A stretch of DNA of 64,000 nucleotides from Cladobotryum mycophilum. Taxonomy: Eukaryota > Ascomycota > Sordariomycetes > Hypocreales > Hypocreaceae. Position 1 is the stretch's first letter; each line of letters starts with the position of its first letter. The position numbers were made by a program, and so were the translations under genes. Shown piece after piece: positions 34,301 to 45,400 of the stretch. A model generated the notes under the pieces. The model was not told the origin of the DNA. It was given only the letters and a program-made list of their open reading frames with translations, and did no database searches. Location of the stretch: assembly GCA_036429605.1 (NCBI GenBank), contig CM071591.1, positions 3,844,001 through 3,908,000 on the forward strand. The letters are read 5' to 3'.

Positions 34301-34786
34301 ATGTCTGCTATCAACATCGTCAAGTACTACTTCTACGCAAAACCAAAATCAACAAAGAGAATGGAAGAACTCATTGCACTCGCTTATCAAACTGCAAGGG
34401 ATAGAAAGTTGTACCCAAAGGCAGTCTTGATCCGGTACGTTATTGGCCCTCATTCCATGATTTCTCTTGTTCCTATGACGAAGTGTGTCTGATTCATCAA
34501 CAGCTCTGAGATCCATGACACAACCACCAAGTATGGAAAGCGTCGGAAAGATCCCAAAGGCTTTCATGTCACAATTGCCTACAAGGATGCTCAGCAGCTA
34601 GCCGACGGCACACATGTGGCCAGTCACGGATATTGCCCATCCAAGACTGTCCTGGATTTCGTTGAAGCCACGCACGATCCTCCAAAGCCTGACTCTACAC
34701 TGAAGTTGAGTGGGAATGAAGTGTGGCCTGAGGAGAGCGACCTCTTCGAGGCGCCTGATGTTGGTTACAGTCATCTTGACTACTAG
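34301..34786 (+). CDS. Hypothetical two-exon protein
   Basis: Exons 34301-34434 and 34504-34786, giving 138 residues. The donor is GTACGT, the acceptor CAACAG, and the Arg codon CG|C is split. The protein starts MSAINIVKYYFYAKPKSTKR and contains TTKYGKRRKDPKGFHVTIAY. It ends in an acidic tail with WPEESDLFEAPDVGYSHLDY. There is no signal peptide or membrane segment. I do not recognise the family. The TATA box, an ATG context of CACCATGTC and clean splice signals make it a confident gene despite its unknown role. Confidence 0.75.
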
Positions 34787-35836
34787 TTATGTATTTTATG
34801 TATAGCTTGTGCAGATTAGGCTTGATTACTAGTAGAATTGACCAAGTTTATGTTTTTCGTCACTCTAATTTGAACTTTCACTTCTGCTGTTACTGTAGAT
34901 TTTCCTTGTAGCTATTCGTTGCACTGATGTCTGCTAGATATCCTGTTTCCGTATATGAACTCTCATCATAGAAGATTGCTGCTCTGGATTCTTAGCCAAT
35001 GTTGTTTACGATCAACAGATCAAACCGTGATGCGAGCCAACACACATTACTACTTAAAGCCACCTAGCGTCATGTATGCATAATATCTAGTACAATCTTC
35101 ACATAGACGATGTCTAAATGACCGAGAATGTTGTAGTATCGATCAACTGTCATTTGCTTTGATTGAAACCTCTCCTACAAGGTTTAGTGTTGATGGTGCG
35201 CCTTCAAGTCGAGACACGTTTATTCAAATAGCTGCCAGGTTCTCTCTATTATGTACTGTCAACGACGAATGGCTGGGCTTACTTGTAACAAAGGACGGTA
35301 ATGGGAAACGCAGACGGACAAATTGGTCCAAGGTTTCCCAAAATTGAGAAAAGGCGACTGAAATCGAAAGAATTCTAGGCTTCATGATGTTCTAGGGTAG
35401 GCCGAACCACGGCTCTGCAACTACACCACTCCGGCACTCGCAAAACGAGAGCCGCATGTTCATCAGCCATCTGTTTGTTCCATCTCAAAACGCCATGGAC
35501 TTTAATTACATGTCTTGTCCAGCCCTGCTTCTCGGCGAAAGAAGGAGGGTAGTTTAATCATGCGGCTTCTCATAGACGGAGACGGCCCGCCGCTAGTACA
35601 TCATACGCCATATCTGTATTATTGATTACTAGGCGGACAGGGAGTACCGAACAACCGTGAGCCGAAATACTCGAGATGATATCGTGAGATTGGCGCTATG
35701 CAATGCTGGTATGCGTTATCGCGTACAAGTAGATATCATCTCATGTCGTGCCTCCTCTTGTCTGTCTTTGTTGCTACGTCTCTGTAAACCAAACGCCCTA
35801 TTGAATTCCTAAGTAATAAGGACCAAATGAGATAGG
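34787..35836. other. Intergenic spacer
   Basis: About 1.05 kb, with only short frames such as plus 35159-35347 lacking any signal. Nothing else seen. Confidence 0.4.
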
Positions 35837-36100
35837 ATGAGGCTCTCCAAGTACCTCCTTCTAGGTGCTGCCGCCACCGTCTCAGCCCAGCTGGACACTC
35901 CGTTACTAGATTGCGCCGTAATCCCATCTCGCCTCTAACCGTAAATGGCGAGCCTGGGACTGACTTGTTTCTAGTATGCCTGTGGTGGCAATGAGCCTAT
36001 ATCCACGAGCTCTTCGGCTCAAAGCAAGGCTGCTGGGCCTGCCGGGGATAAGCGCTGGCGCACATTGAGGATTCGGATGATTAATGAGCCAAATATATAG
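35837..36100 (+). CDS. Small secreted two-exon peptide
   Basis: Exons 35837-35917 and 35975-36100, giving 68 residues. Exon 1 encodes a clear signal peptide (MRLSKYLLLGAAATVSA) and a short QLDTPLLDCA segment. A 57-nt GT-AG intron with a CTGACT branch site follows. Exon 2 continues YACGGNEPISTSSSAQSKA and ends with a basic KRWRTLRIRM stretch. There are only two cysteines. No family was recognised. It may be a real small secreted protein or the decayed 5' end of a longer secreted-protein gene. Neither exon is long enough to be seen without splicing. Confidence 0.5.
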
Positions 36101-36567
36101 GGCAGCAAGGTGTTGAACGTTTGAGGTTTGGATATAAGACTGGAAGATACCATGTTGGATTTTGATTGAAGCATGGCGACTTTATTTAACACTGCCTAGT
36201 AGGTACGAAGCATGATGATGGTATTGTTAAGGTGAAGGGGATGAGTGGATGATGTCTTGGTACCTGTAGGCTGTGGCGGTGGTGGCAGAGCTTTGTCTCA
36301 TCCCACTCCATTGAAGTTTCACAAGCTGTCAAGTTAACGACCCACCAGCCACCCCCAAAGCTTCCCAACATCCAATCCCATAATTAATTACAGTCCACTA
36401 TACACTAGACACCAGACACCAGATACCAAACACCATCCGCAAGCTCCAGACACCAGACAAGGCGACTACGAAAATTAAAACACGGACAACAGCATCTACT
36501 TGGCACTGCAATTCACCCCCACCCCCAAAGCCAGAATCACTGGTCATAACCAGTACCTTTTGCGACC
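36101..36567. other. Chs5 promoter region
   Basis: Contains four imperfect copies of an ACACCAGA word at about 36407-36458 and a C-rich stretch before the ATG. No gene was recognised. Confidence 0.45.
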
Positions 36568-37780
36568 ATGCTCGTCTCTCTCACAGTCGGCAAGGTTGAC
36601 GCTGGCGTCACTGTTCTCCTGACGCCAGACAAGCGACTGGTGCGCCTCCCCCTCTAGTTCCCCAAAGGCCGCAATGATTTTGCTCCCTCCCCCAACTAAC
36701 ACCATCTGGCAGATCGAGTTTCCCTCAATCCTCCTCCCTCCCAACATCTCCTCTGGCAGCATCGTCGATATCAACGTCGGTCGCAACGTTGAAAAAGAAG
36801 CCTCCGCGGAAGACGATTTCCGCAGTCTGCAGGATCGCATATTCAGCGCCTTTGGCGCCTCCGAACCCGCCGCTCCCGTCCTCCGCTGCCGCAATGCCAC
36901 GCAGACGTCCGTCGTCCTGGAATGGGACCCCATCGAGCTCGCCACCGCGGACCTCATGTCCCTGAGCCTCTACCGCAACGGTCAAAAGGCAGGCAACATT
37001 CCCCGGCCCCTGGAGATGCACAGCACAAAGATCAGCGGCCTGGCCGTGGACACAGAGTACAGCTTCTACCTGATGCTGCGGACGAGTGCGGGCACGCGCG
37101 CGAGCGAAAAAGTGGTTGTGCGGACACACAAGATGACAGACCTGAGCGGCATTACTATTACGACTGGCATCCTGCCGGTTACCATCAAGGAGAATCTGAC
37201 GCGCGCGGTGGAGAGGATTGGGGCAAAGCTTGTGGACGGCGTGCGCATCGATACAACTCACTTTGTCACGGTAGAAGGCAGAGGAACGGCATGGGAAAAG
37301 GCAGTGGAAAACAACATTCCTGTCGTGCGACCCGAATGGGTGACGGCCTGTGAGCAAAACGGAAGGATTCTCGGTGTGACCAAGTTCTATCTTGATGCTA
37401 TGAGGCCAGGACCGCCAAGCGACGACCAACTCCCTCCACCACCGGTACCAAAGGATGTTCCGCCCAAAGACCCGCCGCGATCTCAACCCACCCAGAACAG
37501 CCAAAGAGCCGAAGCAGAGGCCAAACAACAGACCAATGGAAAGGAAGAAAAGAAGGAGGATGAGCCTGAGCCTAAGCTAGCGCAAGAGGCGGAACAGAAA
37601 GCCAAGCCGGAGCAATTGCACATGGAGCAGAAGATGCGATTAGAAGACATGCAAGAGCAAAAAGTAGCGCTACGGCCTAAATCAGAGGAGGAGGAGGAGG
37701 AGGGAGACGAGGAAGAGGAAGATGATGAGAAGCATGCCTCGCCAGCGGACGGAGCATCGTTTCAGGAGGTAGAGTTGTAG
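36568..37780 (+). CDS. CHS5: Chs5, exomer scaffold for chitin synthase export
   Basis: Exons 36568-36639 and 36713-37780, giving 379 residues. Exon 1 encodes MLVSLTVGKVDAGVTVLLTP and splices (GTGCGC donor, GGCAG acceptor) to IEFPSILLPPNISSGSIV. This restores the diagnostic Chs5 N-terminus; a downstream ATG at 36674 lies inside the intron. An FN3 domain follows (about residues 74-160), then a BRCT domain (about 166-254, with GAKLVDGVRIDTTHFVT and NIPVVRPEWVTAC). A long acidic, Lys/Glu-rich tail ends the protein. In yeast, Chs5 with ChAPs forms exomer, which carries Chs3 and Fus1 from the trans-Golgi to the surface. The FN3-BRCT core binds Arf1; the tail is variable among fungi. Confidence 0.93.
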
Positions 37781-38090
37781 AAGGGCTAGGGGGAGGAGTT
37801 GGCGGAGTAGGCGGAGTAGGAAGAGGGGTTTGATTTTCCGTTGGAGCGGTTGTTTTTTAATCATGAAAAAAGGTACAGGCATGGGCTGGGTAAAGAAAAA
37901 AACGCTGGCTGGCTGAACTTTTAGGAGCGTGGTTATATCTACATCTATTAAGAATTGCAGGTTGTTTCTATCCATCATGACATTATTAAGCCAGCTCATG
38001 GATGGGAATGTTCTCTCCGTGTATATATACATGCGTGTGTGTGTACTATAGGTAGGTGTGTGTGTGTGTGACTCCTTCCCAAAGAAAATC
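37781..38090. other. Convergent 3' flanks
   Basis: 310 bp between Chs5 (+) and the dehydrogenase (-). GGAGG-rich at 37790-37830, then a GT tract at 38035-38070. Nothing else seen. Confidence 0.4.
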
Positions 38091-38978
38091 TCATGGGGGA
38101 ACCTCCTCCCCTTTCCAATCCCAACACTTTCCCCTCTCCTCAACCGCCAACTTGGAAACCACATCCACCAACCTCTCGGCCGCAAACTCTGGCATAAACA
38201 GTTTATCCTTTGGAACACTACTCCAATAATCCTTACTCAGGTCTGTCCTCACGGTGCCCGGGTGGTACGCCACGGCCACAGCGTTCTCCCCTGCCCTCGT
38301 GCGCAGCAGCACGTCCAGGCTGCGCGTCAGGCTGTTCACGGCGGACTTGCTAGCACGGTAGGAGAACCACCCGCCGGAGCGGTTGTCCGTTGTGCTACCC
38401 ACGCGCGCGGACATGTTGAGCCAAGTAGCGTGCCGGGGGAGCTGCACCATGCCCTCCTCCTTCTCCTTCTCCTCCCCGGAGGTAGTATCGTCGGGGTTGG
38501 GGTTAGCAAAGCGGGTTGATTTTCGGGGGAGAAAGTGGAAGAAGTGCTTGGCTAGGAGGAGGGGCCCGACGGCGTTGATTTGAAAGGACCGGAGAGCTGC
38601 TTCGGCGTCGATTTGGGAGGGCGATTTCTCGGGGTTGAGGAGCACACCTGGTATAGCCGCAGCAAAGTGCAAGTGATGGCTATCCAAGGGGAATAGCTCC
38701 TCTGCTTTCTGCGCGGCGGCCATGATGGAAGCCTCATCCGTTACATCGCACCGCACGACAGACAGACGCTTGGCTAACCCATCTTTGTCCTCCTTACCGC
38801 TGCCGCTGCTAACCTGCGACAGGTTCTCTAGCAGAGCTTCCTTTGTGACGGAGGGCTCCCTGTGCCGCGTGGTTGCTAGTATAGGCACAGTCGACGGTGT
38901 GGAAGCGAGCAGGTACCGCGTCAAGGCGAAGCCTATGCCTCTTGAAGAAGGGCAGACGAAGATCCAAGGAACTGACAT
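38091..38978 (-). CDS. Short-chain dehydrogenase/reductase
   Basis: 295 residues from the ATG at 38978; an in-frame ATG 21 nt upstream is also possible. The Rossmann nucleotide-binding motif is PSSRGIGFALTRYLL. A CDVTDE segment follows, then the NNAG-equivalent region HFAAAIPG. The catalytic serine region is NMSARVGS, with YRASK giving Tyr207 and Lys211. PGTVRTDLSKDYW completes the classical SDR pattern. It is similar to C-factor-like oxidoreductases that use NADP(H). Its substrate cannot be predicted. Insertions rich in Lys/Glu (EEKEKEEGM) before the catalytic serine are unusual for the family but lie in a loop. It converges with Chs5 and has no cluster context. Confidence 0.87.
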   Translation of the reverse strand: MSVPWIFVCPSSRGIGFALTRYLLASTPSTVPILATTRHREPSVTKEALLENLSQVSSGSGKEDKDGLAKRLSVVRCDVTDEASIMAAAQKAEELFPLDSHHLHFAAAIPGVLLNPEKSPSQIDAEAALRSFQINAVGPLLLAKHFFHFLPRKSTRFANPNPDDTTSGEEKEKEEGMVQLPRHATWLNMSARVGSTTDNRSGGWFSYRASKSAVNSLTRSLDVLLRTRAGENAVAVAYHPGTVRTDLSKDYWSSVPKDKLFMPEFAAERLVDVVSKLAVEERGKCWDWKGEEVPP

Positions 38979-40229
38979 TGTTCTTGATAGCAACAGCAAC
39001 AGCCAAAAGCAATAACTCAGCTGCGTGGTCTTGATTAGAAACTAGGTAAGAACTTGATTCCTCTTCCTCTTCCTACTCACTCACTCACTCTCACTCAGTC
39101 TAGTGAGGAAAACAAGGACTAAAAAAATGTTTGAGAAAACGGCGAGTTGAGACACGAGCTTATGCATGACATTTGCTGCGCCAAAAAAATCGAAACGGCG
39201 CATGCTCGACTAAATACCGCCTTACAGAGTCCAGCGAAAACGTCGATGATGCTCGAAGGAAATGGATGACGCTGAGACTGTCTCATTGACACAACACCTG
39301 TCAATGTGTCATAGACTCTTCTCCCCGCTCTTGTCATTCCCGTCATCTCCAACACACACGAGAGTAAAATATCTAATCTCGTTATTCAGCCAACCACCTC
39401 CATCAAGGAAATAAGATGATAAACAAAACAAACAAACAAGCTTACATTCACTACGTCATGCCAACACCAACCCCAACTCCCGATCCGATCCTCGTCGGGC
39501 GGTCAGACCCTCAAGATCTCGGGACTCGAACTCTTAGTTTTCCCAAGTCCTACAATTTACTACAAGTACAACCTACACGAAGAACCTAGTCATCCAACAA
39601 CCCACCGCCAACTCAAAAAGAGCCCTGGAGGGGAAGGGGGGCCCTGGATAACCGAAATAACGAATAGGCACGCCTGATTCTGTCCGGGGAAACCCTGTCA
39701 TCGACACACCCCATTCTCCCTAACCCACACACACCGAGACCGGATATGAGATGTGATGATTTAGGACTCCTCGTGATTACGCTTTGTTTTCTGTCACCAT
39801 CAATTCAACTTCACTTGCATAAGGGAATTGTACTATGCACGTATGTCTCGCAACATTACTACCCTTCTTGCATTTGCTAGCTCGGCGCATGCCAATCTCT
39901 GTCCAGCAGCCTTCATCCACTTCCATCTCCCCATCTAGCCTCCGCCTTCTGCTGCTCTCTCATCTCTCCCCTTGGCAGTCTTCATCAAAAAATAAAAATA
40001 AAATAAAAATGTAAAAAGTAAGCTCTGATAAGCTTGAGCAAAAAAGGTTTTTGTAATTATACAGTACATACTCCATAATTCGTCGTAAATCATTCGTCAG
40101 GGTATTTCCAAGAAATCTCATTTCCAAGCGAAGGGTCTGGCAGAAGAGAAAAAAGCAAAAAAGGAGCAGACCACGCTCATCCAAAGCAAAACCAAACCAA
40201 CTAACCAACAGAAAACTGAGACCTTGTCT
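38979..40229. other. Intergenic spacer
   Basis: About 1.25 kb with a CACTCACTCTCACTC tract at 39077-39098 and an A-rich block at 39987-40018. No gene was recognised. The right part is probably the 3' UTR of the 753-residue protein gene. Confidence 0.4.
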
Positions 40230-42491
40230 CTACATGGCGTTGTAATAGCCGTCGTCCAAGGTCTGCGCCGCCACCTGTCTTTGCCTTCGCCTCGCCTCAC
40301 CGGCAAGCTCCCTCATTAGAGGCTCAATAGAGCCCATGCCACTGATATCGTCGCTTCGGCTCATCGACTCGCTCCAATCGCTCTCTTCCCCCTTTTGTGC
40401 CAGCCCTGCCATTATTCGCTCTCGCGATGTGCTGGACCTCCTGACGACTCGCTTTCTCTCGGCGCCACGTGGTTTCCGCTCAGGTGTGCCAGCCACCTCC
40501 TCCTCATCGTCAGAGGCGTAATCTCCAACATCCCGAACAACTTCGGGGTGGGCAGCCTTCATAGTACGGCTCATGTCATCCAGGACAGGGATCAGAGCTC
40601 GTAGCCAGATGTCTCCGTTGCGTTCTAGTCTTCGAATGCGTCGCTCAACATCGCGCATGCGATTCTCACGATAGCTATCGTAAAGTCGCAAGATTTGCTT
40701 GTCCGTCTGTGATTCTCTGCCTGGTTGTTGATGGGGGTGATGTGCTCTAGGACGAGGGGCGTCCCGTTTCTTAGTCTCTGCTTCTTCTTCATTGGCATCC
40801 CATTCGTGATGCACCTTTCTCGATGAACGTGAACCATGCTTTTGTAAAGGTGACCCGCTAAAAGAGGTAGGAGGTGTTGGATGATTTGTGCGCCCGACAC
40901 TGGAGACTGTACTGAGCTGGCGCTTAGGAGTGCCTGACAGTAGAGGTTGGGGTGAGATTGTCTGTAATTCTTCAGGATATTCTGGTACAGGCTCTAGATC
41001 CACGACAACTTGGATAGGGCAGAGCATGGGCTGCGAAGGACGTTGTTTTAACACGGCCGTCTGCGATTCCTCTTTTTGGATGCCTGGCCTCTCATCTTCC
41101 GACTGCTGGCCAGGATCCTTTGCCTTTCGTAGAGCCTCCATATCCCTTCTCTTCCTATCTCGGACCTTGTCTCGCCGACTAGCTATCGATCCTCGCGATG
41201 ATGGACGAGAAATCTCCTTGGCGGCCACCACAGGAGGATCGGAAATAAGGCGCAATTTGGGCCCCTTGTTCTCGACTGCTTCATGGGACTTCTCGCTGAT
41301 GGGAGACGGCTGGCGAGTGCTCGGTCTGGATGCATTGATTCTCTCCCTGTTGGTTGGCGCCTTGGGGAGAGGCTTTGTATCGTACCCATGAGCTCCAGCA
41401 GGCGTGCTCTTCGTGTCTGGGTACAAGGATATGATGCCATCGATAGACATGGGATGGGTATATCCTCGATTGGCCGTCATGCTAGATCCCCTTGTTGGAT
41501 AGACCGAGCGTTGAAAGTCTCTGGCAGAGGGCTGCTTTGGCCGTTCCTTCTGGGGGATATTCTGAGAAGCTGCCTTTGCCTCCTCAGCGTGAGGAGTATC
41601 TGTGCGATTGGGAAGAATGCCAACGTAGTCTCTTCCTTTGTAAGAGCCATCCGTAGAGTGGCTCCCGGACTTTTGGTGGCTCTTATTATTATTTGCCGGC
41701 GAGTAGGCTTTCTGGTCCAGATGAGCTAGCAACAAAGGCCGTGGAGGGTGGTGAGGTCGAGGCGCCGACGAGATTGTGGTGCCTCCCGCGGCACGCAACA
41801 CCGTCACCACGCCATTCTCGTCGGTAAATGTTTGAACGGCAGGAGGTTCGTCTCTTGGCACTTTGGGCTCCAGTCTTCCGTTGGGGAAGACAGGATACTG
41901 TGATTTGGCTGCATCCGCAAAGGGCATCGCCTCGAGGGGGATCGAAATGGCAATGTGACGGTGTCCGCCAATCGTGGTGCCTGACACTGCCGAATCCGGT
42001 AGGCGCAGCGGTTTGGGGGATCTGGGCCGGGGAAACGAAATGCTGCGTTTCTTACCAACGCGCTTGAACTTGGACCATTTCCCTTTGTGTTTCATCTGCG
42101 CAGCAGCAGCAACAGCGGCGGCGGCGGCGGCAGAAGATCCGTACGGTACGGACATGTAATTGTCTGGCGGCGGCTCATGATTTTTCAAGAAATCAACTAG
42201 TGATGTGAAGTCTTCCCGGCCACGACGAGCCTGTATGTTTTTCCCCAGCTCAAGCTCATCGTCATCGAGTCCACTACCGAAGCTGATCCTGCGAAAATCC
42301 GAGTCGTCCGCCAGAGCTCTAGACGGGGTGTTGGATCGAGCCATGGGGGCTCTTGGTACCCTCGTGTCGTTCAATTCTGTGCTATGTCGACGAAAGATGA
42401 CTGGATTAGATGCGAGAGGTGATAGAGGAGGACCATCGTCGCCGGCCCATGGGGTGAACTTTGGAGCAGCAGGTGCCGAAGAATGCGCCAT
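40230..42491 (-). CDS. Large disordered protein with C-terminal helix, unknown
   Basis: 753 residues in one exon, starting MAHSSAPAAPKFTPWAGDDG. It is mostly Ser/Pro/Arg-rich and disordered, with a polyalanine run (about residues 120-130) and many SP/RPSSR phosphosite-like motifs. Islands of ordered sequence are TSLVDFLKNHEPPPDNYM (about 96-113), GTTIGGHRHIAISIPLEAM (about 185) and a C-terminal helical block, QILRLYDSYRENRMRDVERRI. That block continues IRRLERNGDIWLRALIPVL. A basic/acidic tail follows. I do not recognise a named family; the FLKNHEPPP island and the C-terminal helix are what a homology search would anchor on. A cytoskeletal or polarity role is only a guess. Confidence 0.75.
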   Translation of the reverse strand: MAHSSAPAAPKFTPWAGDDGPPLSPLASNPVIFRRHSTELNDTRVPRAPMARSNTPSRALADDSDFRRISFGSGLDDDELELGKNIQARRGREDFTSLVDFLKNHEPPPDNYMSVPYGSSAAAAAAVAAAAQMKHKGKWSKFKRVGKKRSISFPRPRSPKPLRLPDSAVSGTTIGGHRHIAISIPLEAMPFADAAKSQYPVFPNGRLEPKVPRDEPPAVQTFTDENGVVTVLRAAGGTTISSAPRPHHPPRPLLLAHLDQKAYSPANNNKSHQKSGSHSTDGSYKGRDYVGILPNRTDTPHAEEAKAASQNIPQKERPKQPSARDFQRSVYPTRGSSMTANRGYTHPMSIDGIISLYPDTKSTPAGAHGYDTKPLPKAPTNRERINASRPSTRQPSPISEKSHEAVENKGPKLRLISDPPVVAAKEISRPSSRGSIASRRDKVRDRKRRDMEALRKAKDPGQQSEDERPGIQKEESQTAVLKQRPSQPMLCPIQVVVDLEPVPEYPEELQTISPQPLLSGTPKRQLSTVSSVGRTNHPTPPTSFSGSPLQKHGSRSSRKVHHEWDANEEEAETKKRDAPRPRAHHPHQQPGRESQTDKQILRLYDSYRENRMRDVERRIRRLERNGDIWLRALIPVLDDMSRTMKAAHPEVVRDVGDYASDDEEEVAGTPERKPRGAERKRVVRRSSTSRERIMAGLAQKGEESDWSESMSRSDDISGMGSIEPLMRELAGEARRRQRQVAAQTLDDGYYNAM

Positions 42492-45400
42492 CGCTGCTTA
42501 TAAGTGATACCCCGTACATACGTACCCTCTGGGCTAGCTGGTTGAATGGGTCGCGACTAGAGATGCAGACGCCAACGGTAGGGTTAACAACGCCCTTGCG
42601 TGCATCAGACGTGGGCCAACTTAGCTCTGCCTTGATTCAGAAGACCCATACACAATAGGGCCCCAAAAGAGGCTCCCTGATGGAGGGCGATTGGGGGGCG
42701 TGCTGGCTCAAGAAAATCTGACCGCTCAGAAAGGACCAACACCCCCATCCATACGTAAGTACTGCTTCTCTTTCCTCTCAGCAGCACTCAGCCTGGGTGC
42801 TCGATAGGGACATGTGTGTCTCAGCCGTAGGAAAACGCTTAAGCCTCAATCGTTGGGGAGGAGACCAGAAACAAATCCTGGACAGCAAGGGGACGGAATT
42901 GTATGGGGTGAGGAAAAAGCAAAAAAAAATAGCAAACAAGTCTCCTCCCCTCCCCCAGCCGTCGCTGGTGTCACAGCGGACCCGGGTTTGTGACAATACT
43001 GTGAGGGGTGGATGGGGCGGGTGGGTGGTAGGTGAATGGGAGGCTGTAAGTTGGTCACAAAATCTATACCCGTAGAAAAGCAACGAGTGTCAAAATTTTG
43101 GGCACAAAAAGAAACCATAATGACAGAAAGGTTGGGAGGAGAGAGAAATTGCTTGTTTAAGGAATCTCGGGGAAAAGAAAGAGATTCAATCTATTTTTTC
43201 TTCCATCTCCCCCGATGACGGAAAGCCTGATTTTGATGAGGGCATGCTTCCTTGTAGTTTTGACTTGACAAGCATCCTGAGGCTTGACTCGAGTGCCGAC
43301 TGCTGAAGCGGGATTGCTCGGTCGGTGCCATTACGTAGAAAGGGAATCCCAAGGGGATACCAAGGGAACTTCAAGGGACCGTCGCAGTTCTTCACACCTA
43401 GTCTAGTTTGTTCAACAATGCTGGGCCCGGTTGGCGCGCTCTAAAGACCCTGACGATTGGTTGCAAGAGTATCAGGCTAGTTGTTTTAGAGTTTGGATCT
43501 CTCTGAGGGGGGCATTGGTTTTTTGTTTCGTTTCTCGTGTGGCGGCGGTCTTTTGGTGGTTTTTTTCTTCTTTTCTTTTGCTTGTAGACGGGGGTGTTGA
43601 GTTGAGTGACTTGTCGACATTTTCCCCGCCCTCTCCTCTCCTTGGTTCGTTGCTGTTGTGTTGTTGTGTTGTGTTGCGTTCCTCAGCACGGAGTAGGCAT
43701 CTTGTTACTCATTACTCGTTGCTCTCTCTCTCTCTATTATGGAGCCCAGACCAGGAGTTTGCTTTTTGTTCGAGCTCGGGCGGTGGTTGACCAATGACCC
43801 CCAGACACAGATATCCGGCCGGAAGCATCATCCATCTATCTGGAGGAAGAGAAGACGATTGTCCTGCAGGGATGATGCAACAATGCCGTACAGCCCCACC
43901 AGGAGAGACAGGGTTACTCTGCAGCACTGGAGCCCGTGCCCAGCTGAGGTCGACGGGCTGTGTGATTGATTGTTTGGGATTTTCTTTGGCGGGTGATGTT
44001 TTAGACGTGATTGCCGTCGGGTCAAGTCAGTTCAGTTCAGTTCAGTTGAGCCCAGCCCAGCCCAGTCCCCTCTCATCAGCGCGCAATCCGCAGGCTTCCG
44101 TCAAGGTGAGGTTGCAGTTTTCGTGGGGGTCGTAGCTAGCCAACCTATGCATGATTGAGTCTGCACTGTATGGGGAATGCCCGCTTGCTGCAGGTTATTA
44201 GTAGAAACATCAGACACACTTGGGCTGGGTGGGTAATTTGTTTCTCCCAATAGCTTCGTCTGAGATGTGATGATCATACTTACTTGGTTTCTATCATAGA
44301 CCCTAAAACTCCACACAAAAAATAACAACATCGATAATTCAATCGGCAAAAAAAGAAAGAAATCATATCCCAACATGTGAGATGGCAGAATATGAATATG
44401 GGGGGATGTGAAAGAGTTTCAGTCTATTGAAGAGACGGTGTGTCCGTGTGTGAGGGAAGACAAGGTGGACTGTGAAGAAGACAAAGGATAGAGCGAGAGA
44501 GAGAACAAAGAGGCATCCATCCGATGGCTTATGGCGATACAAGGTGGCAGGAGGCACACCCTGGCTACCACTTACCGATCTAGTGGATGGATAGGCGTTG
44601 AAGGGAAGGGCCCACCAGTTCCAGTTCTTCCCCAGTCCATTGATTTGATTGCATGAATGAATTGAATTTTGGGCGGGCTTACTAACGCACTCACGTTGAA
44701 GGTGGCAGTGGCAGTAGCTACTTGTTACCTTCATAGATGCAGGAACAGAGTTTTAATTGATCCTTCCGATTTGTTTCTACCGTACCTTATCTACTACCCA
44801 AGGCATCCATCTATAGGGGAGGAGGGGGAGCATTTACTCCTATTTTATTTCAATAGTCCATCCCATAATTCTCAACACCATCAGATATCGCATTTTATAC
44901 AAAGCCATCATAACTTGAGACATGCCAAATTCAAGAAAGAAAGAAGGCCTTCTCTTTCTTTTCCCTCTCTTTCTTTCTTTCTTTATCGTTATCGTTACTC
45001 GCATAACCCCTCTTTCTCCTCGCCGCATGATTCACATCCATGCACATGAAGAGAGAAAGAGAAAAAAAAACAAAAAAAACAAGGTCTCCCCCTCGGCAAT
45101 CGACCATCTTCCCCCTGTCGCTTGACCTCATTACTGCAGGCTTCCTTGTCCCCTTTTATCTCCCCTTGTCACCCCTTGTCCCTTGTTCCTTGCCTGTACA
45201 TACGGTATACTAAAATCTCCCAGCCGCCGCCTCCACGAGATCTAACCAAGGCATGTACTTACATGTATGTATGTGCCCCTGCAAGTCAGGTCAAGCAGTA
45301 ATTACAAGTATCTAGCAAGCAGTTCAAGAAATTAGTCCCGCGTCGAAATTCTTTAGTCCAAAATTCTTCAGCACAGAGCAGAGAGACTCTCCCGTTCCGT

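Noticed and set aside
36674..36676. ATG as the Chs5 start
   Set aside because: It lies inside a GT-AG intron. The spliced start at 36568 restores the conserved VSLTVGKVDAG N-terminus.
36725..37528. 267-codon minus-strand frame
   Set aside because: Antisense of the Chs5 FN3-BRCT region, whose identity is clear on the plus strand.
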